Made by a program: the position numbers and the translations under genes | Shown: in pieces, positions 8,368 to 16,551 of the stretch | How positions within the stretch are numbered: position 1 is the first letter of the stretch | How the letters are laid out: every line of letters begins with the position of its first letter | Notes under the pieces: model-generated | Databases searched by the model: none | Seen by the model: only the letters and a program-made list of their open reading frames with translations | What the model was told of the DNA's origin: nothing | Source of the DNA: Sphingobacterium paludis | GTDB lineage: Bacteria; Bacteroidota; Bacteroidia; Sphingobacteriales; Sphingobacteriaceae | Direction of reading: 5' to 3' | Assembly (NCBI RefSeq): GCF_004364125.1 | Contig: NZ_SNZV01000001.1 | Span: 310,001-374,000, forward strand | DNA: 64,000 bases

Positions 8368-11300
8368 TTAAAAACTAGCTCTTACTCCTAAACTGTATGT
8401 TGCCGCCACCGGATACACGTTGGAGTCAAAGCCCATGTTTGGTGTTTGGGTGCCATTTGATCCTGCAATTGTACCTGATATTTCCGGCGAAAAGCCATTG
8501 TAATTGGTAAAGATCAATGGGCGATCTGCCGTAGCAAAAATGCGGAATGGGATGGATGGCGTGAGGTTAAAGCTATACCCCAATTGCACATTCTGAACGC
8601 GCAGATAAGCACCGCTTTCTACAAAGAAAGAGCTTGCTTGTAAGTTCCAGGATGCCACGCTCCCTGCTGCGGAAGGATAGGTGTTACTGCTTCCCTCGCC
8701 CGTCCATAAGCCTTCCATAAAGGCTTGATCCGCGTTCATCTGCGGATATTTTCGGCGCATTGCTCTATTCAGGTTATGAATTTTGTTGCCGGTTACGCCT
8801 TGCAAAACGACGTTCAGATCGAAGCCTTTATAGTCGATACCCAGATTGATACCATAGGTCAGCGTCGGTAAATAGTTACCTAAGTTGACACGGTCCCTCT
8901 CACCGAGCTCGCCATCACCATCTTGATCCTTGTAACGCAAATATCCGGGTAGGATAGGCGTTCCAGGATTTTGTTGGTTGTAGCGGTTCGCTATAGGGTC
9001 GGCATCAATCTCGGCTTGGTTTTGATAGACCGACTGTACTTCGTAGCCATAGAAATAGTTGATCGGCTGGCCGACTTCAATACGAGAAGGAAATTCGGCT
9101 GCCCATTCTGGAAAACCATTCATAATGTTGGCCAGACCGCCCAGATCTGTTACCCGGTTTTTTAAAGTGGTAGCATTTGCACCGATGCGGTAGCCCCAAT
9201 CGCCGCGCTTATCCGCCCAGTTTAATCCAAACTCCCAGCCGCTATTGGCCACACTTCCCCAGTTTCCATATACGCGATCCCACATGAACGGAATCGGGCG
9301 ACTAAAAGCAAGGTCTTTTGTTTCGCGGTGGTAATAGTCTATGGTACCGCTTAAGCGATTGTCGAACAAGGCAAAATCAAGGCCGGCATCCCATTCTTCT
9401 ACGACTTCCCAACGTACTTGGGTAAAGAACCGGCCTACGCGATATCCCGGAACACGACTACCGTAGGTAGAGCCTATGCTGCCAAATATGCCGGAAAAAT
9501 TGTTGCCCGAGTTGACCACTGCATAGCCGGCATTGGGTTGGATACCATCATTACCGAGCAGTCCCCAGCTACCGCGAATCTTCAACAGATCAAACAGCGA
9601 TTGCGTTTCCATAAATTTCTCGCGGCTCAATACCCAACCTAAACCTACCGATGGGAAATAGCCCCATTTGGTTTGGTATTTCGAACTTCCATCGGCACGG
9701 AAGGTTGCCGTTAGTAAGTACTTATTATCATAGTCGTAGGTGGCACGCGTAAAAGCAGATATGCCGGAATTTCGCGATCCGCCTTCCCCGTAGCCGGTCG
9801 CCGAGCCGATACCCTGCGCACCCTGTCCGACATACCAAAACTCTTCCGCGGCAGGTACGTCATTTGCGGAAACCCAGGTCTCGCGCCAGCGTTCCTCACG
9901 CACCGATTGTCCGAGCAACAGTGTCCAGTGATGTTTCCCGGCCTCGTCGCGGTATGTCAACAGGTTATCTAAGATGTAATTGGAATTGCGCGCTTGTGCC
10001 GAACGTAAGTAAGAACGATCGACACGCTGGTTATTGTCTATATAGTAAACAGGTGTGTACTGTATATTGTGCGCTGATTGATAGCGTTGGCTAAGTTGCG
10101 AACGGAATGTCAACTTGTTTTGCCAAAAATTTGCTTCGAGGTAGGCGCTTGGCAATATTTGAAAGCCTTTGGTTTCGTTGTGGTTGTAGAAGGCTGTAGC
10201 GATCGGGTTATTGAACCAAAATCCAGTTGAGATGCCAATCGGGTCGCTGGATCCAAATTTAACGGGGTTGGCAAGTTCCAATCCTTCATCATACACGGGG
10301 TATAGCGGCGAAGCAAAATATGCTTGTCTAAATGCCGCGTTGTTTGGCGAGAAGTTGTTGAAGTTGTTCATGTGTGCGGTAAATCCCACTTTGAGCCAAT
10401 CCGTTACCCGGGCCTCGGTTTGCATACGAATGTTGTATTTTCGATGGAAGTTTTCTGCGTCCATAATCCCGTCTTGATCGATATAGTTCAATCCGAACGC
10501 GTATGTGATCTTATCGCTACCGCCCTGTACATCGAGGTTGTGGTTATGGATTAAAGCGCGGGAGCGAAGTAGCTCGCTATACCAATCGGTATTTTGTGTG
10601 GGCGAGCTCCCCGATCCGCCAAAACGCTCTATGGAATTATTTACAATATTCTCATTGCCTATCGCAATAGCGTAGTCGGCATATTGTTGTCCATTAGCCA
10701 TTTTAAGCATGTTCGTAGGTGTTTGTATACCGGCATAACCATTGTAAACGACGCGTGCTTTGCTGTTTAGTTTTCCGCGTTTCGTCGTTACAATGACGAC
10801 GCCATTGGCTGCGCGCACCCCATATATGGCAGCTCCGGAAGCATCTTTCAATACCGACATGTCCTCAATATCGTTCAGATTCAAAAAGTCGATGTTGTCC
10901 ATAAACATACCATCCACCACGTAGAGTGGGCTTTCATTATTAAAGGAGCCTACACCACGAATACGAACGATAGGGGTGGAGCCAGGCGTTCCGCCACTGA
11001 CCACCTGCACGCCGGGCACAGCGCCTTGGATGGCATCCATTGGCGTGGCTACTGTGCGTTTAATGGCGTCTTCCATATTAACCGTGGCTACAGGTGCGGT
11101 GAGGTCGCTTTTACGTTGCGAACCATAACCGATGATGACCACTTCATCCAAATTGAGATTTCCATCGGAAGATAACCGAACGTTTACGGTAGTTCCAATA
11201 ATAGGGACTGTTTTTCGGGCATAGCCAACAGCGGAAATCACGAGGGAGTCTGCTGTGGATGGAACGTCAAGGCTGAAGAAGCCCAGCTCATTGCTACTGG

Positions 11301-11460
11301 TGCCTACCTGGGGTAGGTTTTTAACCGTGATCGTTGCAATCACTGCTTTTCCAGGCTCGTTGCTGATGTTACCGATCAGCTTTTTTGTTTGGGCTTGCAC
11401 ACTTCCAAACAGGCCACATAGCAAGGCAACTATGGTTAATGATACTACTTTGTTTTTCAT
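8368..11460 (-). CDS. SusC/RagA family TonB-dependent transporter (PUL 1)
   Basis: A 1030-residue outer-membrane transporter that imports oligosaccharides with TonB energy. Signal peptide MKNKVVSLTIVALLCGLFGS; residues of about 28-105 form the carboxypeptidase-regulatory-like N-terminal domain (KLIGNISNEPGKAVIATITV). The conserved SusC signature follows at the plug (LDEVVIIGYGSQRKSDLT, then VRIRGVGSFNNESPLYVVDG and LKDASGAAIYGVRAANGVVI). The remainder is the 22-strand barrel, ending in the aromatic-terminated SLGVRASF. It is first in the susC-susD-GH16 operon and divergent from the propeller/LuxR regulator. Confidence 0.95.
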   Translation of the reverse strand: MKNKVVSLTIVALLCGLFGSVQAQTKKLIGNISNEPGKAVIATITVKNLPQVGTSSNELGFFSLDVPSTADSLVISAVGYARKTVPIIGTTVNVRLSSDGNLNLDEVVIIGYGSQRKSDLTAPVATVNMEDAIKRTVATPMDAIQGAVPGVQVVSGGTPGSTPIVRIRGVGSFNNESPLYVVDGMFMDNIDFLNLNDIEDMSVLKDASGAAIYGVRAANGVVIVTTKRGKLNSKARVVYNGYAGIQTPTNMLKMANGQQYADYAIAIGNENIVNNSIERFGGSGSSPTQNTDWYSELLRSRALIHNHNLDVQGGSDKITYAFGLNYIDQDGIMDAENFHRKYNIRMQTEARVTDWLKVGFTAHMNNFNNFSPNNAAFRQAYFASPLYPVYDEGLELANPVKFGSSDPIGISTGFWFNNPIATAFYNHNETKGFQILPSAYLEANFWQNKLTFRSQLSQRYQSAHNIQYTPVYYIDNNQRVDRSYLRSAQARNSNYILDNLLTYRDEAGKHHWTLLLGQSVREERWRETWVSANDVPAAEEFWYVGQGAQGIGSATGYGEGGSRNSGISAFTRATYDYDNKYLLTATFRADGSSKYQTKWGYFPSVGLGWVLSREKFMETQSLFDLLKIRGSWGLLGNDGIQPNAGYAVVNSGNNFSGIFGSIGSTYGSRVPGYRVGRFFTQVRWEVVEEWDAGLDFALFDNRLSGTIDYYHRETKDLAFSRPIPFMWDRVYGNWGSVANSGWEFGLNWADKRGDWGYRIGANATTLKNRVTDLGGLANIMNGFPEWAAEFPSRIEVGQPINYFYGYEVQSVYQNQAEIDADPIANRYNQQNPGTPILPGYLRYKDQDGDGELGERDRVNLGNYLPTLTYGINLGIDYKGFDLNVVLQGVTGNKIHNLNRAMRRKYPQMNADQAFMEGLWTGEGSSNTYPSAAGSVASWNLQASSFFVESGAYLRVQNVQLGYSFNLTPSIPFRIFATADRPLIFTNYNGFSPEISGTIAGSNGTQTPNMGFDSNVYPVAATYSLGVRASF

Positions 11461-11662
11461 GCAAAATCAAATTAACATGGTTAGGAATTCTGGTTTATAA
11501 TGTCAAAGCTGTTTAGCGTTGATGGCAAAAAAAACACGTCCGACAAGAACATCGTCAAATTTTCGAGACAGCGCGCTGCTATCAATGAAAGTTCGCCTAG
11601 ATCCGCTTAAAAATGGATTGTAAAAAATTTTACCGTGTACGCTAAACAGGTTTATAACGATT

Positions 11663-11695
11663 CAAAAATACGGTAACGATTATGTTGAGCGGCAA
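11663..11695 (-). promoter_or_regulatory. Possible susC promoter
   Basis: On the minus strand TATTTTTG (plus-strand CAAAAATA, 11663-11670) matches the -7 consensus. A TTG lies 22 nt upstream (CAA at 11693-11695). This would give a leader of almost 200 nt before the susC ATG. The spacer is slightly long, so this is tentative. Confidence 0.4.
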
Positions 11696-11722
11696 TGTGT
11701 GGTACATCATTTATACTTCAAA

Positions 11723-11753
11723 TTGCTGTATTTCGAGCGTTTTGTTATATTTG
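11723..11753 (+). promoter_or_regulatory. Promoter of the PUL 1 regulator
   Basis: TTG at 11723-11725, a 20-nt spacer, then TATATTTG at 11746-11753 (TAnnTTTG). The predicted start near 11760 leaves a leader of about 38 nt and supports the ATG at 11798 rather than an upstream GTG. Confidence 0.6.
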
Positions 11754-11797
11754 ACCTACTTCAAGAGTACATCATACCATCATTTATAAGCCGTGTC

Positions 11798-14692
11798 ATG
11801 AAGTATTTAGACAAACTAATAGCTATTCTGTGCCTTATTTTTCCGCTTACGCTATTCGGACAAAATCCGCTTGGTGTGCCGATGGTTCATCACTACAGCA
11901 AAGGTGTTTTTCAGGGCGGTAGTCGCACTTGGGATATTAAGCAAGATAGCCGTGGGGTGATGTATTTCGCTAATAACGAGGGTTTGATCACTTTTGATGG
12001 GAAATATTGGAAACGATATCCCTTGCCTAATCACACCATTGTACGATCAATTGCCATTGATCAGCATGACCGTATCTATGTTGGCGGGCAGGGCGAGTTT
12101 GGCTACTTCGAACCCAACGACAGGCATGAACTGACTTATTTTTCGCTAAAAGCCCTGCTTCCTAAAGGGCAAGAGCAATTTGCCGATGCCTGGAATACCA
12201 TAGTTATAGATAACGCCACTTTTTTTAGAACGACGCAGGGTATATTCGAGTACCGCGACGGACAGATAAAGGTCTACCCGGCTAGCGTGAGTTGGGAGTT
12301 CATGGGAAAAGCGGGTAATCAGTTGTTTGCGCAAGATGTACAACATGGACTGCTGAAGTTTTCACAAGGAAAGTGGCGAACGGTGCTGAAAAAAAACGAT
12401 TTTGATCAAAAAAAAATAGCCGCTATGGCCGTGTTGGGTAATCATAGTTTGCTAATCAGTACCCTTACACAAGGTGATTACATCCTGCGCGACAGTAGCG
12501 CCGTATTGCTTCCTGCGAGTAAACCGCCATATGAATTGTATACGCCCTCCCTGTCCATTATTAATACGAAAGAATATGTTGTGGCGACGGCCTCTGAAGG
12601 TTGCGTCATTCGGGATGAGCAGGGAAGCGTTTTACAACGATTGGGGTTGGCAGAGGGCTTACAAAACAAGAATGTAAGCACTGTTTTTGTCGATCGGCAG
12701 AAAAATATTTGGGCAGGAGTGGACAATGCCATCGTGGTGATCAGTTATGGAAGTGCGATCCGCTATTTCCGTCCAAATCTTGAAAACGATGTCACGGGAT
12801 ATTCTGCTTTGGTTTTCAATCATAAATTGTACCTAAGCTCGTCAAATGGCGCGTATGTAACCACCCTCCAGCCACAGCATAAAAATCACAGCCTATCGGC
12901 CAACAATTTTCGTTTGCTTGCCGAGAGCGACGGCGGCGAAGCGTGGCGTCTGACGGAGGTTAACGGTCAGTTGATTCTTACCCACAACAGGGGCTTGTTT
13001 ACCCTGGAGAATGACCGTGTCGTGGCGCTTAAGCCTGGCGCAGGGACCTGGCTTCCGTTGCCGCTGTCTGCGGTTTATCCGGTCGATCGGGTTTTACTGG
13101 GAACCTACTACGGGCTCGACCTCATGCAATTCAAGGGCGGAAAATTTGAAAAGGTGACCACGTTAAAAGGGAAAACTGATTCTTACCGCTTTTTGGAATT
13201 GGATAACCACGGCGGCATTTGGGCATCGCACCCTTATCGTGGTATCTATCGTTTGACTATTTCGAACGATGGTAAGCACTATGAAGCGCGCCTTTTTACA
13301 GAAAAAGACGGCCTTCCGTCGAGTTTTCAGAATTATGTATTCCGGATAAAAAGCCGGGTTTTGTTTACCACGAGGAATGGCGTTTATGAATTTGATCAGC
13401 ATAAGCAACAGTTTTTACCCGCGAAGGATTATCAGGATTTTTCAGGGCTGCCCATAAAATACCTGCAGGAGGATCGTGACGGAAACCTTTGGTTTTGCAG
13501 CGAGAAGAAAATCGGCGTCGCCTACCGAAATACAGCCAACCCGGGCTATCGGATCGCCTATCTGCCGGAATTAGAAGGCCATCAAACCTCCGGGTTTGAA
13601 AATATCTATCCCTATGATCGGAACAATATCTACATCGGTTCGGAAAAGGGAGTTATTCATATCGACTTCGAAAACTACAACGCTGTGAAGCAAAAGCCGA
13701 AGGTATTGCTTTCATCGATCAAAGCGACGGGGGGGCGGGATAGTATATTGTTTGATGGCTATTCACGTCATAGCAGCAAAGGGATTACGGCGGGCAGCAC
13801 ATCGGAACCTCAATTGCCTGCAACATTTGATTCTTTTCTATTTAAGTATGCCTCGCCCAGCTATGGTATCCATGGGCATATGGCGTATAGCTATTGCTTA
13901 GTAGGCTATGATAAGGAATGGTCTGCTTGGGGTACAGAAACAGAAAAGGCCTATACCAACTTGCCGAATGGCAGCTACACCTTTAAGGTCCGTGCGAGGA
14001 ATAATCTCGCTGAGGTGTCGGATGTGGCAGCGTACAGCTTTGTAATCCGCCCGCCGTGGTATAAGTCGATCTGGGCAGTGGGACTCTATTTGTTTCTATT
14101 TCTTTTTCTGGTGTATGCACTTGTCATCTGGCAAAAAGGCACTTGGAAGAAGCAGCAAGCGGCTTTCAACAAGAAGCTAGCACAGCTTCGCTACATACAT
14201 CAGCTGGAAATTGAAAAAAATGAAAAGGAAATTGTGAAGCTGCAAAATGAAAAGCTCGAGCACGAGGTGCTAACCAAAACGAAAGAGCTGGCAAGTACGA
14301 GCATGCAACTGATGGAAAATACCGGTGCATTGAGCAAGCTTCGTGTCGAACTCGCCAAACTGGAGGTGGGCGAAGACGAAAGCCGAGATTTAAAAAAAAT
14401 TACGTCCTTGCTGAATGATGTTGAAAAAAATAGTAGCCATTGGGATCAGTTTGCTAGCCATTTTGATGAACTCAACGATGGTTTTATGCATCGTCTGAAA
14501 GAAAAAAATCCGGCATTGTCTCGAAATGATCTAAAAGTATGTGCGTATTTACGTCTTAACTTTTCGACGAAGCAAATTGCACAACTGCAAAATATCTCCG
14601 TCAGGGGAGTGGAAATCCACCGCTACCGGATTCGCAAAAAATTAGGTATCGATAGCCAGATGTCCACGTCTGACTATTTGAGCGGGATTTAA
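11798..14692 (+). CDS. Membrane-anchored propeller sensor with LuxR-type HTH, no kinase
   Basis: A 964-residue one-piece regulator. After the signal/anchor (LIAILCLIFPLTLFGQ), periplasmic two-component-propeller repeats begin (TWDIKQDSRGVMYFANNEGL, and EDRGDNLWF-like units such as QEDRDGNLWFCSEKKIG). A Y_Y_Y domain (NLPNGSYTFKVRARNN) precedes a transmembrane helix at about 754-775. A cytoplasmic coiled coil follows (EIEKNEKEIVKLQNEKLEHE), and the last 60 residues are a LuxR/GerE-type helix-turn-helix (STKQIAQLQNISVRGVEIHR, then KKLGI). No HisKA, HATPase or receiver domain is present, so signalling must be direct across the membrane. Position divergent to susC makes it the likely local regulator of PUL 1. 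Start chosen at ATG 11798, just upstream of the signal sequence and 45 bp after the promoter. Confidence 0.85.
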   Translation: MKYLDKLIAILCLIFPLTLFGQNPLGVPMVHHYSKGVFQGGSRTWDIKQDSRGVMYFANNEGLITFDGKYWKRYPLPNHTIVRSIAIDQHDRIYVGGQGEFGYFEPNDRHELTYFSLKALLPKGQEQFADAWNTIVIDNATFFRTTQGIFEYRDGQIKVYPASVSWEFMGKAGNQLFAQDVQHGLLKFSQGKWRTVLKKNDFDQKKIAAMAVLGNHSLLISTLTQGDYILRDSSAVLLPASKPPYELYTPSLSIINTKEYVVATASEGCVIRDEQGSVLQRLGLAEGLQNKNVSTVFVDRQKNIWAGVDNAIVVISYGSAIRYFRPNLENDVTGYSALVFNHKLYLSSSNGAYVTTLQPQHKNHSLSANNFRLLAESDGGEAWRLTEVNGQLILTHNRGLFTLENDRVVALKPGAGTWLPLPLSAVYPVDRVLLGTYYGLDLMQFKGGKFEKVTTLKGKTDSYRFLELDNHGGIWASHPYRGIYRLTISNDGKHYEARLFTEKDGLPSSFQNYVFRIKSRVLFTTRNGVYEFDQHKQQFLPAKDYQDFSGLPIKYLQEDRDGNLWFCSEKKIGVAYRNTANPGYRIAYLPELEGHQTSGFENIYPYDRNNIYIGSEKGVIHIDFENYNAVKQKPKVLLSSIKATGGRDSILFDGYSRHSSKGITAGSTSEPQLPATFDSFLFKYASPSYGIHGHMAYSYCLVGYDKEWSAWGTETEKAYTNLPNGSYTFKVRARNNLAEVSDVAAYSFVIRPPWYKSIWAVGLYLFLFLFLVYALVIWQKGTWKKQQAAFNKKLAQLRYIHQLEIEKNEKEIVKLQNEKLEHEVLTKTKELASTSMQLMENTGALSKLRVELAKLEVGEDESRDLKKITSLLNDVEKNSSHWDQFASHFDELNDGFMHRLKEKNPALSRNDLKVCAYLRLNFSTKQIAQLQNISVRGVEIHRYRIRKKLGIDSQMSTSDYLSGI

Positions 14693-14809
14693 CCTTGCTA
14701 GCCATGATGTCACGGCACACAGGGATCGATACTGCGCCGAGGACGAGCTATAACCACCTGCATTCATCCCTAACATAAGAGGTTGTTTGTGATTGTTTTT
14801 TCTTTTGAG

Positions 14810-14840
14810 TTTGAAATATATGTAGATTTATTTACCTTTG
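14810..14840 (+). promoter_or_regulatory. Consensus Bacteroidota promoter before a microprotein ORF
   Basis: TTTG at 14810-14813, exactly 19 nt, then TACCTTTG at 14833-14840. This is one of the best matches to TTTG-N19-TAnnTTTG in the window. The predicted transcript carries an ACAGCAC/GTGCTGT hairpin shortly after its start. Confidence 0.65.
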
Positions 14841-14917
14841 GACAGCACGGAAGAGCGATCGCATTTTCTGTGCTGTACAACAATTATTACGCGCATTACG
14901 AATAACTACACAATATT

Positions 14918-15028
14918 ATGAATTTCAGTACTCGCCTGTTTTATCTTTTTATTTCCTTCACCTCTATCGCCATTTTACTGGGCGAGCTCGCTTATCGTAT
15001 CAGCAAATTTATCGCGGATTTACTGTAA
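14918..15028 (+). CDS. Predicted 36-residue membrane microprotein
   Basis: ATG at 14918 opens 36 codons ending TAA-TAG. The peptide begins MNFSTRLFYLFISFTSIAIL and continues LGELAYRISKFIADLL: a positively charged N-terminus, one hydrophobic helix of about 18 residues, then an amphipathic tail. It lies about 70 nt downstream of a consensus promoter, in the 423-bp gap between the PUL 1 regulator and the convergent efflux operon. I recognise no family. The promoter and a clean transmembrane profile argue for a real gene; the small size means chance cannot be excluded. Confidence 0.45.
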   Translation: MNFSTRLFYLFISFTSIAILLGELAYRISKFIADLL

Positions 15029-15115
15029 TAGAGGAGGGGTAGTATCGCTAGATCAGGTGTTCCCGCGTCTTTTGCTTGGCTAGGGTGACGCTTGGCATAG
15101 AAGAAAGAGATTGGC

Positions 15116-16549
15116 TTATTGCCAACCTCCTCCCAATGATTTGTATAGATTAATAGCGGCATTGAATTGCTCCTTTTGCGATTCAATAAGCTCAAATTTG
15201 GCTTCAATCGCGTCACGTTGCGTCATTAAGACCTCCATGTAGTCGGCATGGGCCGAGTTGAACAGGTCATATGATATCTGGACGGATTCGGTCAATGTGG
15301 ACACCTGTTTGTCCTGCAAGGTATTGATCTGTGCTATGTTTTTGATTTTGGCCAATTGATTCGCGACTTCCACATAAGCGTTCAACAGTGTCTGCTCATA
15401 ACGCAGTACCGTTTGGATCTGATTGGCGTTGGCGTTCAGATATTCCGCTTGGATTGCCCTCTTATTCACCAGCGGGGCAATGAGGTCGCCTGTTATGGAG
15501 TAAATCAATGACTGCGGCGTTTTTAGAAGATAAGCTGGATTAAATGCTTGGTAGCCCAGGTTGGCTGATATGCCTAAGGAGGGGTAAAACTTAGCTTTGG
15601 CAACTTTGACGTCTAATTTTGCTGCGGCCATAAGGAGCTCTGCTTTGCGTACGTCTGGCCGGTTGTCCAGCAGTTGCGCGGGAAGCCCCTCCTGAACGGT
15701 CGGCAGATTTATATGATCAAGGCTGCTTGCTTCGCGAGCGATATGTTGTGGATACTGCCCCACCAGATAATTCAGTTTGTTCTCGGCTTCCACAATCTGC
15801 TGATCGATTTTGTAGCGCATACTCTGGGTCTTAAATACCTCGGCTTCGAATTTCTTCACAGCCAGCTCGGTGACGCGCGTGGCGATTTTCTGCAATTTAA
15901 CCAATTCTAGTGCATCAGACTGCAGCTTCAAGTTTCGTTCCACGAGCATCTTTTCCTGATCCAGTGCCAACAGCTCGTAATACAGGTTTGCGATCTCAGC
16001 AACAAGATTGGTCACCATAAAGTTTTTGCCTTCCACGCTTGCCAGGTACTCCAGTTGCGCTTCTTTAGCCGCATTATGTAGCTTGCTCCAAATATCAATT
16101 TCCCAATTGGCGAATAGTGTAGCTCCGACATCGGGCATAGGGTCTGGGTTTTCCCGTCCTTCACGAATTGACACCTGCCTTTCCGTAGCTCCCCAGGTTG
16201 TATATTCGCTGCGCTTTTCGACGCCGCCGCCCACCCTCGCGCCGACGAAAGGGAGATATTCTCCCTTTCGCGCTCTAATTTCATTGGCGGACATGTTGAT
16301 TTCTTGCAACATAATATTGAGCTCTTGGTTATGACTCAGCGCGGAGTCAATCAAATGGCGTAGACTTGGGTCAGTAAAATAGGTTTTCCAATCCACCTTT
16401 GCACTGTTAAGACTGTCTGTTTTATCGGTGTAGGAAGTTGGCAGATCAGCGGTTGAGGCGGTCCTCTCTTTGATCTTCGGTACGCCGCATCCGATAAAGG
16501 CCATGCAGGAAGCCGCAATGACTATATTGTTAATGCTTGTTTTCTTCAT
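15116..16549 (-). CDS. TolC/NodT-type outer-membrane efflux lipoprotein
   Basis: A 477-residue outer-membrane factor forming the exit duct of a tripartite efflux pump. The signal peptide ends in a lipobox (ASCMAFIGCGVP), typical of the NodT subfamily. Two repeated OEP units are visible: the first with HNQELNIMLQEINMSANEIR and GATLFANWEIDIWSKLHNAA, the second with LLDNRPDVRKAELLMAAAKL (the conserved RPDVRxAE motif) and KAKFYPSLGISANLGYQ. It starts 2 bp after the stop of the RND gene, so it is the last gene of the adaptor-pump-duct operon. Confidence 0.93.
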   Translation of the reverse strand: MKKTSINNIVIAASCMAFIGCGVPKIKERTASTADLPTSYTDKTDSLNSAKVDWKTYFTDPSLRHLIDSALSHNQELNIMLQEINMSANEIRARKGEYLPFVGARVGGGVEKRSEYTTWGATERQVSIREGRENPDPMPDVGATLFANWEIDIWSKLHNAAKEAQLEYLASVEGKNFMVTNLVAEIANLYYELLALDQEKMLVERNLKLQSDALELVKLQKIATRVTELAVKKFEAEVFKTQSMRYKIDQQIVEAENKLNYLVGQYPQHIAREASSLDHINLPTVQEGLPAQLLDNRPDVRKAELLMAAAKLDVKVAKAKFYPSLGISANLGYQAFNPAYLLKTPQSLIYSITGDLIAPLVNKRAIQAEYLNANANQIQTVLRYEQTLLNAYVEVANQLAKIKNIAQINTLQDKQVSTLTESVQISYDLFNSAHADYMEVLMTQRDAIEAKFELIESQKEQFNAAINLYKSLGGGWQ

Positions 16550-16551
16550 CG

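Larger units (their letters stand above)
11461..11797. other. Divergent control region of PUL 1
   Basis: 337 bp between susC and the regulator. It holds the regulator's promoter, a possible susC promoter, a perfect 10-bp inverted repeat CTGTTTAGCG (11509-11518)/CGCTAAACAG (11640-11649), a direct repeat of GGTTTATAA at 11492 and 11649, and a palindrome CAGCGCGCTG near 11570. No small ORF is convincing here. Confidence 0.6.
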
